Shown here in pieces: positions 1 through 7,396 of a DNA stretch of 28,519 nucleotides (the first letter of the stretch is position 1; each line of letters starts with the position of its first letter). The notes below the pieces were generated by a model. The model had not been told where the DNA came from and ran no database searches. It was given only the letters and a program-made list of their open reading frames with translations. Location of the stretch: contig CAMDDI010000003.1 of NCBI GenBank assembly GCA_945890905.1, positions 1 through 28,519 of the forward strand. Direction: 5' to 3'. The stretch is from Bacteriovorax stolpii (GTDB lineage: Bacteria; Bdellovibrionota; Bacteriovoracia; Bacteriovoracales; Bacteriovoracaceae). The position numbers were made by a program, and so were the translations under genes.

Positions 1-1
1 T

Positions 2-463
2 AAGTTTCTTGAGTTGGAACACTCAAAATATCCATTAAGATTTGATTTGAAAAAACTAACACTGGTTGCTGACACAATTCACGGGCCTGTTCCAATGGGT
101 AGAATTGGAAGTGGCGAGAACTGGGTAAACCTTCACATAATCGGCCATCTTGCTCTTCATAAATGGTTCACAGTTCAAAAAAGGCCCGTTCCTCATTTCT
201 TATTCTTAGATCAACCTTCTCAGGTCTATTTTCCTCCTGATAAAGATGCTGAAGGGCACTATGATGAGGCAGCAGAAGAAGATAGAAATGCTGTAATGAG
301 AATGTTTTCACTAGTTTTAAATGTTATTACCGATTTGAATCCGAATATGCAGGTAATTATAACTGAGCATGCAGACTTAAATGTCGAATGGTTTCAAAAT
401 TTAGTCGTACATAGATGGCGAGGGGGAGTCAAACTCATACCTTCGGATTGGCCGACATTATGA
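2..463 (+). CDS. ABC-three-component (ABC-3C) system ATPase, DUF3732 family, C-terminal part
   Basis: This is the last ~153 residues of a protein that runs off the left edge. The frame is open to the first bases, so the TTG at 14 is not a real start. The tail has features I associate with DUF3732: FLFLDQPSQVYFPPD (a Walker B/signature-like segment ending in D and Q), an acidic stretch with EEDRNAVMRMF, then QVIITEHADL (H-loop-like) and WFQNLVVHRWRGG near the end. DUF3732 proteins are the ABC ATPases of ABC-3C systems, which are predicted conflict/defence systems with a middle component and an effector usually encoded upstream; those would lie outside this window. Family assignment is by recalled motif similarity, with no search. 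The two same-strand genes that follow could be cargo of the same system. Confidence 0.8.
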   Translation, partial: KFLELEHSKYPLRFDLKKLTLVADTIHGPVPMGRIGSGENWVNLHIIGHLALHKWFTVQKRPVPHFLFLDQPSQVYFPPDKDAEGHYDEAAEEDRNAVMRMFSLVLNVITDLNPNMQVIITEHADLNVEWFQNLVVHRWRGGVKLIPSDWPTL

Positions 464-498
464 ATTTGATAAAAACTTTTAGATAACAAGGAAGAAAT

Positions 499-1014
499 AT
501 GCAAGTTTTGGTTTTAATATTGTTAGCCTCGTTGATATTCAATGTTTATTTGTTAATTCAGAAAAAAGCGATTTTTAAAAGCTCCTCAAAGCAATTACGA
601 GAGAATGTTTTACCTGCATGGTTTGCACTAAACAAGAATGACAAAATTAAAATAATAGAAAGGATATTTTATCACTTGAGAACCAAAGAAATCCTGGATT
701 CAATGACGTTCGAAAAACTTAAAGAGATGGAAGACGAAAAGTTAGATGGCGTTTTCACCTCACTTGTAGAGTCTTACACTGAAGACAAGACAGAGAATGC
801 TACAATCATTTGGGCAGCAACTTGGTTAACGAGTGAAGTCAGTTACAGGCTTAATAAAAGCATTCAAAAAGAAAAGCTCAGTGAGGGTGCAGAGAGTTTG
901 AATAATCTTGGAGATGATACCTACAATTTAATATCAAGTGATCTTCCGATGGATTTAATTACCAAAAGCACTCATGATGTTCATCTTCAAGCATTAATCA
1001 GATTGCTAACATAG
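499..1014 (+). CDS. Unrecognised single-pass membrane protein, 171 aa
   Basis: I do not recognise this family. Residues 1-20 are strongly hydrophobic (LVLILLASLIFNVYLLI) and are followed by lysines, which fits an N-terminal anchor with the rest facing the cytoplasm. The remainder is charged and probably alpha-helical, with no cysteines or obvious catalytic motif. The ATG is well supported by AAGGAAG about 6 nt upstream. It begins 35 nt after the ABC-3C ATPase stop and ends 7 nt before the next gene, so all three may share a transcript. Base composition is AT-rich like its neighbours and unlike the housekeeping genes further right, which suggests acquired DNA. A role as accessory or effector in the ABC-3C locus is only an inference from position. 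Confidence 0.6.
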   Translation: MQVLVLILLASLIFNVYLLIQKKAIFKSSSKQLRENVLPAWFALNKNDKIKIIERIFYHLRTKEILDSMTFEKLKEMEDEKLDGVFTSLVESYTEDKTENATIIWAATWLTSEVSYRLNKSIQKEKLSEGAESLNNLGDDTYNLISSDLPMDLITKSTHDVHLQALIRLLT

Positions 1015-1021
1015 ACATAAG

Positions 1022-1663
1022 ATGAGCCGTAATTATCCCAAAATCTTAAACAACTATTTCAAGCGAATTGAGTCTAAGCAGATAAATTTAGATAATGCCG
1101 CTATTACATTTATCTTTGCGAATTTTCGGCAATTAATTGAAGAGAAAAATATTTCTAGTCAGTTTCAGATATTGAACTTTTATTCGAACTGGATTTTACA
1201 TTCTAAGCTAGACAGGAGTGCCGTTTGCATCAAAACACTCTCTTCCATTGTCGTAGCTATAAGTAAGCCGAAAAAAAGAAAGAATTTTATCGATGAGATC
1301 TGTGGTCTTTTAAATGAATCTAAATTGCGTGAAGAGTTGATCCTTATTTGCAGAGCTTATCGGATTAAACAGACTCTTACCAAAAAAAGAGTTTGGAGAT
1401 TAGTATATGCTCAGCTTTTACCTGAATTAACTCATAAGCCCCTTATTCCACAAAATACAATAACTCCAAACACAACACTTACTCTAACAGCTGGGCAGCA
1501 TCACCGAGTATCTCTAAGCTCTTACGTGGCTTTTTGGTTGCATGGTAAGAGAGGTCAGCAGGCTCAATGGTCGATAGCTGTATTGCCTTTGGGACAATTA
1601 TTCAAATGGAAAGGCATTAGAAAATATGTTGTAAAAAATGAAGGGATGTTCTTCGCACCTTAG
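1022..1663 (+). CDS. Unrecognised protein, 213 aa
   Basis: I do not recognise this family. Residues 1-130 look alpha-helical and lysine-rich. From about residue 138 the character changes to a Thr-, Gln- and Pro-rich stretch and then to a hydrophobic/aromatic C-terminus (AFWLHGKRGQ, FKWKGIRKYV). There is no signal peptide or clear membrane segment. The ATG lies 7 nt after the previous stop with no good Shine-Dalgarno sequence, so translation may be coupled to the upstream gene. Composition is AT-rich like the rest of the left segment. It is the last gene before the tRNA-His and may be the third member of an ABC-3C-linked operon, but it could also be an unrelated island gene. The abrupt change in character might mark a fusion or recombination scar. 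Confidence 0.5.
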   Translation: MSRNYPKILNNYFKRIESKQINLDNAAITFIFANFRQLIEEKNISSQFQILNFYSNWILHSKLDRSAVCIKTLSSIVVAISKPKKRKNFIDEICGLLNESKLREELILICRAYRIKQTLTKKRVWRLVYAQLLPELTHKPLIPQNTITPNTTLTLTAGQHHRVSLSSYVAFWLHGKRGQQAQWSIAVLPLGQLFKWKGIRKYVVKNEGMFFAP

Positions 1664-1872
1664 AATCAATTAGATTACTGTCCCAAAACCTTTATATCTT
1701 GGTATGGACAAATAAAGATATTCAGTAGCCAACCTGTAGCCAAAAAGTAGCATGGCCGAGTAATCATCAGTAATTTTTTGTAATGGTTGTTAACTGAGTG
1801 TTTGCTGAAATAGAAAAGTGAACTTGTAACCAATCAGAATCTTAGTGTTAATAAAATCTCACCCTTAGAAAT

Positions 1873-1902
1873 AAAAAAGCCCAGTGGGTTAAACTGGGCT
1901 TT
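1873..1902 (-). terminator. Rho-independent terminator downstream of tRNA-His
   Basis: A perfect 10-bp stem (AAAGCCCAGT / ACTGGGCTTT, 1876-1902) with a 7-nt loop is followed on the minus strand by a T-run. It sits about 40 nt past the tRNA-His 3' end. On the plus strand it could also stop readthrough from the accessory genes, though the T-run there is short. Confidence 0.8.
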
Positions 1903-1940
1903 AGTATGTTTCACTCCTTGCGGAGATCGTCACTTAAAGA

Positions 1941-2017
1941 TGGGGTGGATGACGGGACTCGAACCCGCGACAACCAGAATCACAATCTAGCGCTCTACCA
2001 ACTGAACTACATCCACC
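1941..2017 (-). tRNA. tRNA-His (anticodon GTG)
   Basis: The minus strand folds as a complete cloverleaf. The acceptor stem GTGGATG pairs with CATCCAC; the D arm contains AGTTGGT; the anticodon stem CTAGA/TCTGG (with one G-T wobble) holds a 7-nt loop with anticodon GTG at 1983-1981; the T arm is GCGGG-TTCGAGT-CCCGT. It has the extra 5' G(-1) opposite C73 that marks tRNA-His, and an encoded CCA end. A likely promoter and a terminator flank it, so it is probably transcribed alone. Its 3' end faces the accessory segment at 1-1663, the usual orientation for island insertion, although no duplicated tRNA end was seen. Confidence 0.97.
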
Positions 2018-2034
2018 ACAGATTAGGGTGACAA

Positions 2035-2061
2035 TCTATAAATTTAGGGGCTGTAAGTCAA
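2035..2061 (-). promoter_or_regulatory. Likely sigma-70 promoter of tRNA-His
   Basis: On the minus strand TTGACT (2061-2056) is followed after 15 nt by TATAGA (2040-2035). Transcription would start about 10 nt upstream of the tRNA. The spacer is short of the ideal 17 nt; a shifted hexamer TAGATT gives 17 nt with a weaker match. Confidence 0.5.
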
Positions 2062-2111
2062 TAAGATTGAAAGATTGGAAGGCTTTTGTGCGCAGCTTCT
2101 CGAGCGACTTA

Positions 2112-2120
2112 TGGGATAAT
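2112..2120 (+). promoter_or_regulatory. Possible extended -10 element for the HAD phosphatase gene
   Basis: TGGGATAAT matches an extended -10 (TGn plus GATAAT) about 40 nt before the ATG at 2160. No convincing -35 hexamer is seen, so this is a weak call. Confidence 0.3.
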
Positions 2121-2159
2121 AAATTCACCTAATAACGACTCATTCTCTATGGATTCACT

Positions 2160-2879
2160 ATGATTTTCTTCTCTGATTTTGATGGCACCCTCACTACCGA
2201 CGGAGAACTGACTCGGGACTTTTTTGAGATTCTGGATCACATCAAAAAGCATGACAAGGAGTTGATTATCGTCTCAGGACGCTCGCTTTCATGGGGTCAC
2301 TTCTTGCTCACTCACTTTCCTCTCAATACCTGCATTATGGAAGGTGGAGGGGTGATTGTGCATCGGGATCATCGAGGTGAAATTGTAGAAGAGCCGCTGG
2401 TTGGGCAAAGTGAGCTTGATAGACTGACGAAATTTACTAATGGGCTGAAGGGGAAGTTTCCGCATGTGCCGCTTTCGGCGGATAGCTTTGGGCGTCTCTC
2501 AGATCGTGCCATTGAATTTCATTTGATGGATGAATCATGGATTGATGAAGTCATGAAGTACATGGATCAAGAGAAGATTAATTATTCAAAATCTAATGTG
2601 CATATAAATTTTTGGTGTGGAGAAATTTCAAAATACTTAGGCGTAAAACATTTTTTAGAAAAATATCGTCCAGAGCTTAAGCAAAGTGATTGCTGGTTTT
2701 TTGGAGATGCTCCCAATGATCAGAGTATGTTTGAGCTCTTTCATAATTCAGTGGGTGTGAGTAACATTAAGCACTGCCTCGATCGTTTGGATCATAAGCC
2801 GAGAATTATTCTTGATGGTGATGAGAATATCGGACCTAAAGGTGTTTTAAATCACATGAAGAGTTTACAAAAGATCTAA
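2160..2879 (+). CDS. HAD-superfamily (subclass IIB-like) sugar phosphatase
   Basis: Cytoplasmic HAD-type phosphatase of 239 aa. Motif I is DFDGT at residues 6-10 (nucleophile Asp6, acid Asp8), motif II is SGR at 39-41, the motif III lysine is probably Lys158, and motif IV is GDAPND at 182-187, which carries the Mg-binding aspartates. The 100-residue insert between motifs II and III fits the C2-cap (Cof/trehalose-phosphate phosphatase/mannosyl-3-phosphoglycerate phosphatase) group. The substrate cannot be told from sequence; a phosphosugar is likely. No partner such as a trehalose-phosphate synthase is adjacent. No clear Shine-Dalgarno precedes the ATG. Its stop overlaps the stop of the convergent pseudouridine synthase gene by a few bases, leaving no room for a terminator. 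Confidence 0.85.
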   Translation: MIFFSDFDGTLTTDGELTRDFFEILDHIKKHDKELIIVSGRSLSWGHFLLTHFPLNTCIMEGGGVIVHRDHRGEIVEEPLVGQSELDRLTKFTNGLKGKFPHVPLSADSFGRLSDRAIEFHLMDESWIDEVMKYMDQEKINYSKSNVHINFWCGEISKYLGVKHFLEKYRPELKQSDCWFFGDAPNDQSMFELFHNSVGVSNIKHCLDRLDHKPRIILDGDENIGPKGVLNHMKSLQKI

Positions 2880-3946
2880 TTTAAGAATTTGTTGATTTTG
2901 TCTTCCATGAGTTTTTCCACTTCATCATGGGAGAGCTTGAGCTTCTCTTCAATCCACCTCGAGAGATCTGTTGGCAAAGGAGCGATAAAGTTTCTTAGTT
3001 CTTTATTGGGGTAAGGAAGTTTCAATGCAGCTGCATGCAGGGCCTGTCTGGGGATCTGCATTTTGTCGTGGTCATCATCATTGGCCTTGTGATCTTTAAA
3101 ACGAATAAATACCATTGAGTCACCGTTATAGAGCTTATCTCCTAGAAGAGGATAGCCGTTCGCTGCGGCGTGAACACGGATCTGGTGTTGGCGTCCTGTT
3201 TTAGGAAAGGCCAGTGCCAGCACGTAATTATCTTTTTCAAGAAGTAGTTCAAAATGGGTTTCAGCGTCTTTTCCTTCTTCTGAATTTTCAGGCCAGTGAG
3301 TAATCATGCCTTCTGGGATCACGTTTTCATTTCTCCCCATTCTTTGTTTGGCGGTGAAAGGGAAGGCAAGGGCACCAGTTTGCTTATGAGCAATGAGAAA
3401 ATAACATTTGCGAACTTTATCCTCTTCAAAATGCAGACTCACCTTTTGAGCGGTCTTTGGATTTTTTCCCAGCATAAGGATGCCAGAAGTTTCACGGTCC
3501 AGGCGATGAATAGAATGGATAGTATGCTTATATAAGGTTTCAAAGAAAACGGTGGCGCAGTAGAAAAGGTTTTTTCCCGCCGGATGGGTGATCATAAAAG
3601 GAGGCTTGTTGATCACTAAAAGATCTTTATCTTCGAAAATAACTGTAGGCTTGGCCTCTCGAGATACCACTTCGCCTTTCCAGTATTCATCTTCAATCAT
3701 CCCGTCATTATGTGTGGTCACCGTCACCCGCTCGCCGAAATGAACCTTCACACTTGATTTATGAGGCGGAGTTCGTCCGGAAATCACCACTTCACCTTTC
3801 TCAATTTTGCTTTTTAAAAATTGGCGCGAGAGAGTCGGCATGCAGGTCATGACGAACTGATCGAGGCGCAAATTATCGTGTTCAGTTTGAACAGGATAAC
3901 TTGCGACGTACTTTTCGGTGGTAAAGGATTTTTCTATCTCACTCAT
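2876..3946 (-). CDS. RluA-family RNA pseudouridine synthase
   Basis: Isomerises specific uridines in RNA (probably 23S rRNA or tRNA) to pseudouridine. The 356-aa protein has an N-terminal S4 RNA-binding domain (about residues 27-75, LDQFVMTCMPTLSRQFLKSK) and a catalytic domain with the family motif HRLDRETSG at 147-155, where Asp150 is the catalytic aspartate. The later GRQHQIRVHAAANGYPLLGD block is also typical. The layout matches RluC/RluD; which positions are modified cannot be said. The ATG overlaps the TGA of prkA in an ATGA junction (3943-3946), so the two are translationally coupled. That pairing of a ribosome-modifying enzyme with PrkA is unusual. Confidence 0.92.
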   Translation of the reverse strand: MSEIEKSFTTEKYVASYPVQTEHDNLRLDQFVMTCMPTLSRQFLKSKIEKGEVVISGRTPPHKSSVKVHFGERVTVTTHNDGMIEDEYWKGEVVSREAKPTVIFEDKDLLVINKPPFMITHPAGKNLFYCATVFFETLYKHTIHSIHRLDRETSGILMLGKNPKTAQKVSLHFEEDKVRKCYFLIAHKQTGALAFPFTAKQRMGRNENVIPEGMITHWPENSEEGKDAETHFELLLEKDNYVLALAFPKTGRQHQIRVHAAANGYPLLGDKLYNGDSMVFIRFKDHKANDDDHDKMQIPRQALHAAALKLPYPNKELRNFIAPLPTDLSRWIEEKLKLSHDEVEKLMEDKINKFLN

Positions 3947-6225
3947 TTCTGAGTGTCATACCGCGTTTTAAGCAGATATTGAAGTGATGAAATCGCTCCA
4001 TTCTCAGTATAGTGGTACTTTGTCTGCAAAGAGTTAATGATGCCTGTGATCAGGTCGCGAACTTCTTTATCAAGACTATGGGTAACCCCTTCTTTTTTCT
4101 CAGAGAGGAAGAGAACAAGGTTTTTAGCGATCTTATCGATAATCTTCTTCTGTTCTTTGCGGAAAGATTCCTGGAGAAGGGTTACGATATCTTGAAAGAC
4201 TTCGCTATATACAATGGGTTTGCCGCGATGATCAAGAGAGTAGGCCCCAAGACGCGCGATGAGGTTTGAGCGGAACTTTTCAGGAGCTTCATTGATATGC
4301 ACATTGGTTTCAAATTCTTTGATAAAGTAGCTATCAGGAACTTCGAATTTTCCAGTAACATTATTTTTAACTTTCTCCCCTTTGATCACAGCGTTCACAC
4401 TTAAAATGTATTTTGAAATGTAATCCTCATAAGAGCGGTCATCCACTAGACCTAATGAATCCCGGACTTCGTTATCCAAGATATTGAGGCACCAGAGTTC
4501 TATGAGATCAATAGACTTGCGAGGATTATGGTAATCCCCTTGATTGGCGATGTTGAGGAAATCGTATTCGGCTTTCTTATCATTTAGGGCCTTGAGGTAT
4601 TCAAGCACTTCAAGAAAAGTCACACTCTTGTGAGAGTAGGCCAGATCATAAATGATCTGTTTGACTTCACGGGGAGAAATACCAAATTTACCTTCGTACA
4701 TGGAATCGTTTTCGTATTCATTCATTACATCATCTACACCCATCTTTAAAATTTGGCGTGATTCTGAATCAAATGAATCCGGAGTTTCAGTAGTGCCGTA
4801 AAGAAGACTTTTTTCAAGAGGATTGAGTGCTTCGGTGATTCGTCCAAGTTTTTCATCCTGATAGCTCTTAGCAATAGGGGCCCTCATTCGAGTCATCACA
4901 GACCATAAACACAGGGCAGAGAGAGAGTGGGGTTCAAAGCTAGCTTGCTCTTTGAGCTTATCTACTTGTTCCGCGTAGATTTTTTCTTCTTCTTTGTAAT
5001 TCATCAGATAAGGCACCCGCAAGAAATTGAAGCGACCTTTGAATGAATTAAAATCTGGATGTTGCTTGAAAGCAGAAAAATGAATTTCGTTAGAGGAGCC
5101 GATAAAGAAAATATCTAGCTCAGTCAGAATTCCTTGAAGATTGATGGTTTTTGATTCCATGGTCATCAAGAGGTATTTGAAAGTATCCAGAGGCCGCTTT
5201 AAAAGATCTGAGAATTCTAAGATCCCGCGATTAGCGAGAACAACTTCTCCAGAGAGGGAGAAGAGATTAAGGGACTGCAGACTTGGAGGAAGAGAAGCAA
5301 GTCTTCTATCCATAGTGATCTGTTGCATATGAGCATCAACGTGAAGCTGAGGCTCAATAGTTGTAGCACCAATAGAATAGCGGCGGTTAATCAACATGCG
5401 TTCAACACGGATGTGTTTGAAGACATCTTGATAATTACCTTTGTAGTTTTTCAGGAGGGCATCAAAGATTAAGCGGTTTCTCTGAGAGAGATCTCCGTTA
5501 TAGAGATAGGACTTGCGGATAGTTTCTAAGCGGGTGTTGTCTTTTTTAAAAGCATCTTCGATAAGTTTCTGGCGCGTTTTAATGGGAATTAGTAGAAGTG
5601 GATGATCTTTTAACTCTGAAGTAATGATGGCACTCACATCTTTATCTTCTAAGAATGCATAAGTGTTCACGTGACGATCGGCCACACCACCGGAGAGGCC
5701 CAGAGATCCTTTTACAAATTGATCAATGGGAAAAACCCAACTGAAACTAAAGAGTGCACCCTCATCAGTGGCAGCGTAATCTTCAGCGGAGAGCATGATT
5801 TTTTTAACTAAGCTTGATTTCGAAGACCCATTGGGTCCCACAAGAAGAATAAACTTATTGTTGTAACCTTCTTCCATAAAGTTTTGTAAGTATTGATAAA
5901 TGCGTTTCTGTGTTTTAACCTGTCCGTAAACTGCAGGAGCGTCGGCGTGTTCGCGCGAGAAAAGCTTGAAGCTTCCGTTAGGATTAACTCCAAAATAATC
6001 AAACATATCCCGCAGGTAAATGTTAGTTGGACGAATTTCCTTCTCAGGATTTTTTTCGAAGAGGGCCATGTAGTCGTCGAAGGCCAGCACGTTGGTGTAG
6101 CGACCTTCTTCTTTATTTACTTCTTCCATCCATTTCATATAACCTGGTCCTGTGAATAGGGATTCTAATTCTTCCATTATACCAAAGATCATCATTTTCT
6201 TGGGAACTGTGAGCGTAGTCGGCAT
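3943..6225 (-). CDS. prkA: PrkA-family AAA+ serine protein kinase
   Basis: PrkA proteins (E. coli YeaG, B. subtilis PrkA) are cytoplasmic AAA+ proteins described as serine kinases, linked to stress and starvation adaptation; an ATP-dependent protease activity has also been reported for the Bacillus protein. The N-terminal AAA core is present: FDYFG at 75-79, then a P-loop at 130-138. The P-loop reads GPNGSSKSS, with Ser in place of the usual Gly before Lys136. The C-terminal PrkA domain follows. At 760 aa it is clearly longer than the ~640 aa common in the family. The ATG at 6225 has AGGAAG about 9 nt upstream; ATGs at 6195 and 6177 have no Shine-Dalgarno. With the first start it overlaps the divergent gene at 6152 by 74 bp. 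The usual partners YeaH and SpoVR are absent here; the co-operon gene is a pseudouridine synthase. Confidence 0.9.
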   Translation of the reverse strand: MPTTLTVPKKMMIFGIMEELESLFTGPGYMKWMEEVNKEEGRYTNVLAFDDYMALFEKNPEKEIRPTNIYLRDMFDYFGVNPNGSFKLFSREHADAPAVYGQVKTQKRIYQYLQNFMEEGYNNKFILLVGPNGSSKSSLVKKIMLSAEDYAATDEGALFSFSWVFPIDQFVKGSLGLSGGVADRHVNTYAFLEDKDVSAIITSELKDHPLLLIPIKTRQKLIEDAFKKDNTRLETIRKSYLYNGDLSQRNRLIFDALLKNYKGNYQDVFKHIRVERMLINRRYSIGATTIEPQLHVDAHMQQITMDRRLASLPPSLQSLNLFSLSGEVVLANRGILEFSDLLKRPLDTFKYLLMTMESKTINLQGILTELDIFFIGSSNEIHFSAFKQHPDFNSFKGRFNFLRVPYLMNYKEEEKIYAEQVDKLKEQASFEPHSLSALCLWSVMTRMRAPIAKSYQDEKLGRITEALNPLEKSLLYGTTETPDSFDSESRQILKMGVDDVMNEYENDSMYEGKFGISPREVKQIIYDLAYSHKSVTFLEVLEYLKALNDKKAEYDFLNIANQGDYHNPRKSIDLIELWCLNILDNEVRDSLGLVDDRSYEDYISKYILSVNAVIKGEKVKNNVTGKFEVPDSYFIKEFETNVHINEAPEKFRSNLIARLGAYSLDHRGKPIVYSEVFQDIVTLLQESFRKEQKKIIDKIAKNLVLFLSEKKEGVTHSLDKEVRDLITGIINSLQTKYHYTENGAISSLQYLLKTRYDTQK

Positions 6226-7396
6226 AATTTTGCTCTTCTTCCGCGCAAGGCCAGTGGCCCAAAAATTTCAGGACAAGCTCATTCCATCTGAAAAGCTTTT
6301 TACTCAAGTGATTACTTCAGCACTTCCTGAGGTTCTTAAGCTTTGGGAGCAGGGAGATCGCTTCATTGGCAAAGAGGGCACGAAGTGTCCCTTAGAAATA
6401 GATTTTGAAAAGAAAGTCGGCCGCAGTTACTACCAGTGCCAGCCTCACTTATGGCAGTGTTACTGGCAGGGCAGTGTGATGCAAAATCCACTGATAAAGA
6501 TCGATATCTTTGGTCAGACGTTTCACGTGGAGGCCAAAGCTAGTTTTCCGGCCATCTCAGCCTATTCTGAAGAGTCACGTTTTTATCAAATGATTAACCG
6601 TCCTGGTTCTGGAATTAACCTTAACTATGGATATGTTGTAGAACTTATCGTGCGGGAAATCCCTGGTCTTTCTCAATCCATGATTTTGGCTGATACCTGC
6701 CGTGATACATATCTGCCTCAAAGAATTTACGCTTATGGAAAACCCAAACAGAGAACTGATGAAGGTTTTATTTGGGATAATTTTGACCGACATCTCTTTC
6801 TGGATAAATTTTATGTGACTCATCAGCAAGTTAACGAGTGGAGAGTTCTCACAGGTGCCCTAGATAAACTCACTCTTGACCGAAAGCTCTGGCCCGAACC
6901 TTCTCTTCTTAATTTAGAAGATCAAATCAAGTACTGCGCTTTTTTTGGAAAAAGAGTTCTTGAGGCCAAGCTCTTTGATGCTGCTACGATGTCGCCGTCT
7001 GATACAAAAAATCCTATGCCAGAAAAAGTTCTGCATCCACAGACTCCTTGGCAGAGGGATCTTAGTAAATCATTTTTAGGCATGGCCCGAATCAACCCTG
7101 ACTATCAACTCTCACCCTTGGATTGTCAGCTTGCCCAAGTACAAGGCTGTGCTCAAAATAAATTTTTCACGACTGATTCTGCTACCTGGATGGGATTTAA
7201 TTATGGACTGGGATATTATCCGGAATCTTTAATCAATGAAGTGGAACCATCTAAAAACTTGAAACTTTCATCTAAGTTTTTACCAGCTTCTTCTGAGTGG
7301 CATGAACTTGGAGTGCGCTCAAATTGGAAAGGCCAGCAAGGCATTGACGATCTTCCACCTATTGCTTTTAGATGCTACGAAGAGGTGAGTCTATGA
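6152..7396 (+). CDS. Membrane-anchored protein with FGE/SUMF1-like domain
   Basis: A 414-aa protein with an N-terminal anchor at about residues 12-30 (KIIIFLGTVSVVGIILLFF) and a periplasmic body. The C-terminal half resembles the formylglycine-generating-enzyme/sulfatase-modifying fold: DKFYVTHQQVNEW at 218-230 matches the 'F-x-VTNxQY' strand that opens such domains, and the end (IAFRCYEE, ~405-412) matches the closing 'GFRC' motif. The middle is degenerate, so it is unlikely to be a genuine FGE; many bacterial SUMF1 domains are non-catalytic binding modules. Residues 75-200 are not recognised. The start is uncertain: GTG at 6152 lacks a Shine-Dalgarno, and a TTG at 6200 would cut into the anchor. 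The stop overlaps the ATG of the next gene (ATGA), so the two are coupled. Confidence 0.65.
   Translation: MNRDSNSSIIPKIIIFLGTVSVVGIILLFFRARPVAQKFQDKLIPSEKLFTQVITSALPEVLKLWEQGDRFIGKEGTKCPLEIDFEKKVGRSYYQCQPHLWQCYWQGSVMQNPLIKIDIFGQTFHVEAKASFPAISAYSEESRFYQMINRPGSGINLNYGYVVELIVREIPGLSQSMILADTCRDTYLPQRIYAYGKPKQRTDEGFIWDNFDRHLFLDKFYVTHQQVNEWRVLTGALDKLTLDRKLWPEPSLLNLEDQIKYCAFFGKRVLEAKLFDAATMSPSDTKNPMPEKVLHPQTPWQRDLSKSFLGMARINPDYQLSPLDCQLAQVQGCAQNKFFTTDSATWMGFNYGLGYYPESLINEVEPSKNLKLSSKFLPASSEWHELGVRSNWKGQQGIDDLPPIAFRCYEEVSL

Noticed and set aside
2149..2163. Four-codon mini-frame (MDSL) overlapping the HAD gene start
   Set aside because: No ribosome site, no regulatory codon pattern, and likely chance.
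6520..6529. GTTTCACGTG, resembling the core of a parS site
   Set aside because: Only the left and central part of the 16-bp palindrome matches, it lies inside a coding region, and it is 6 kb from parAB. Best treated as chance.
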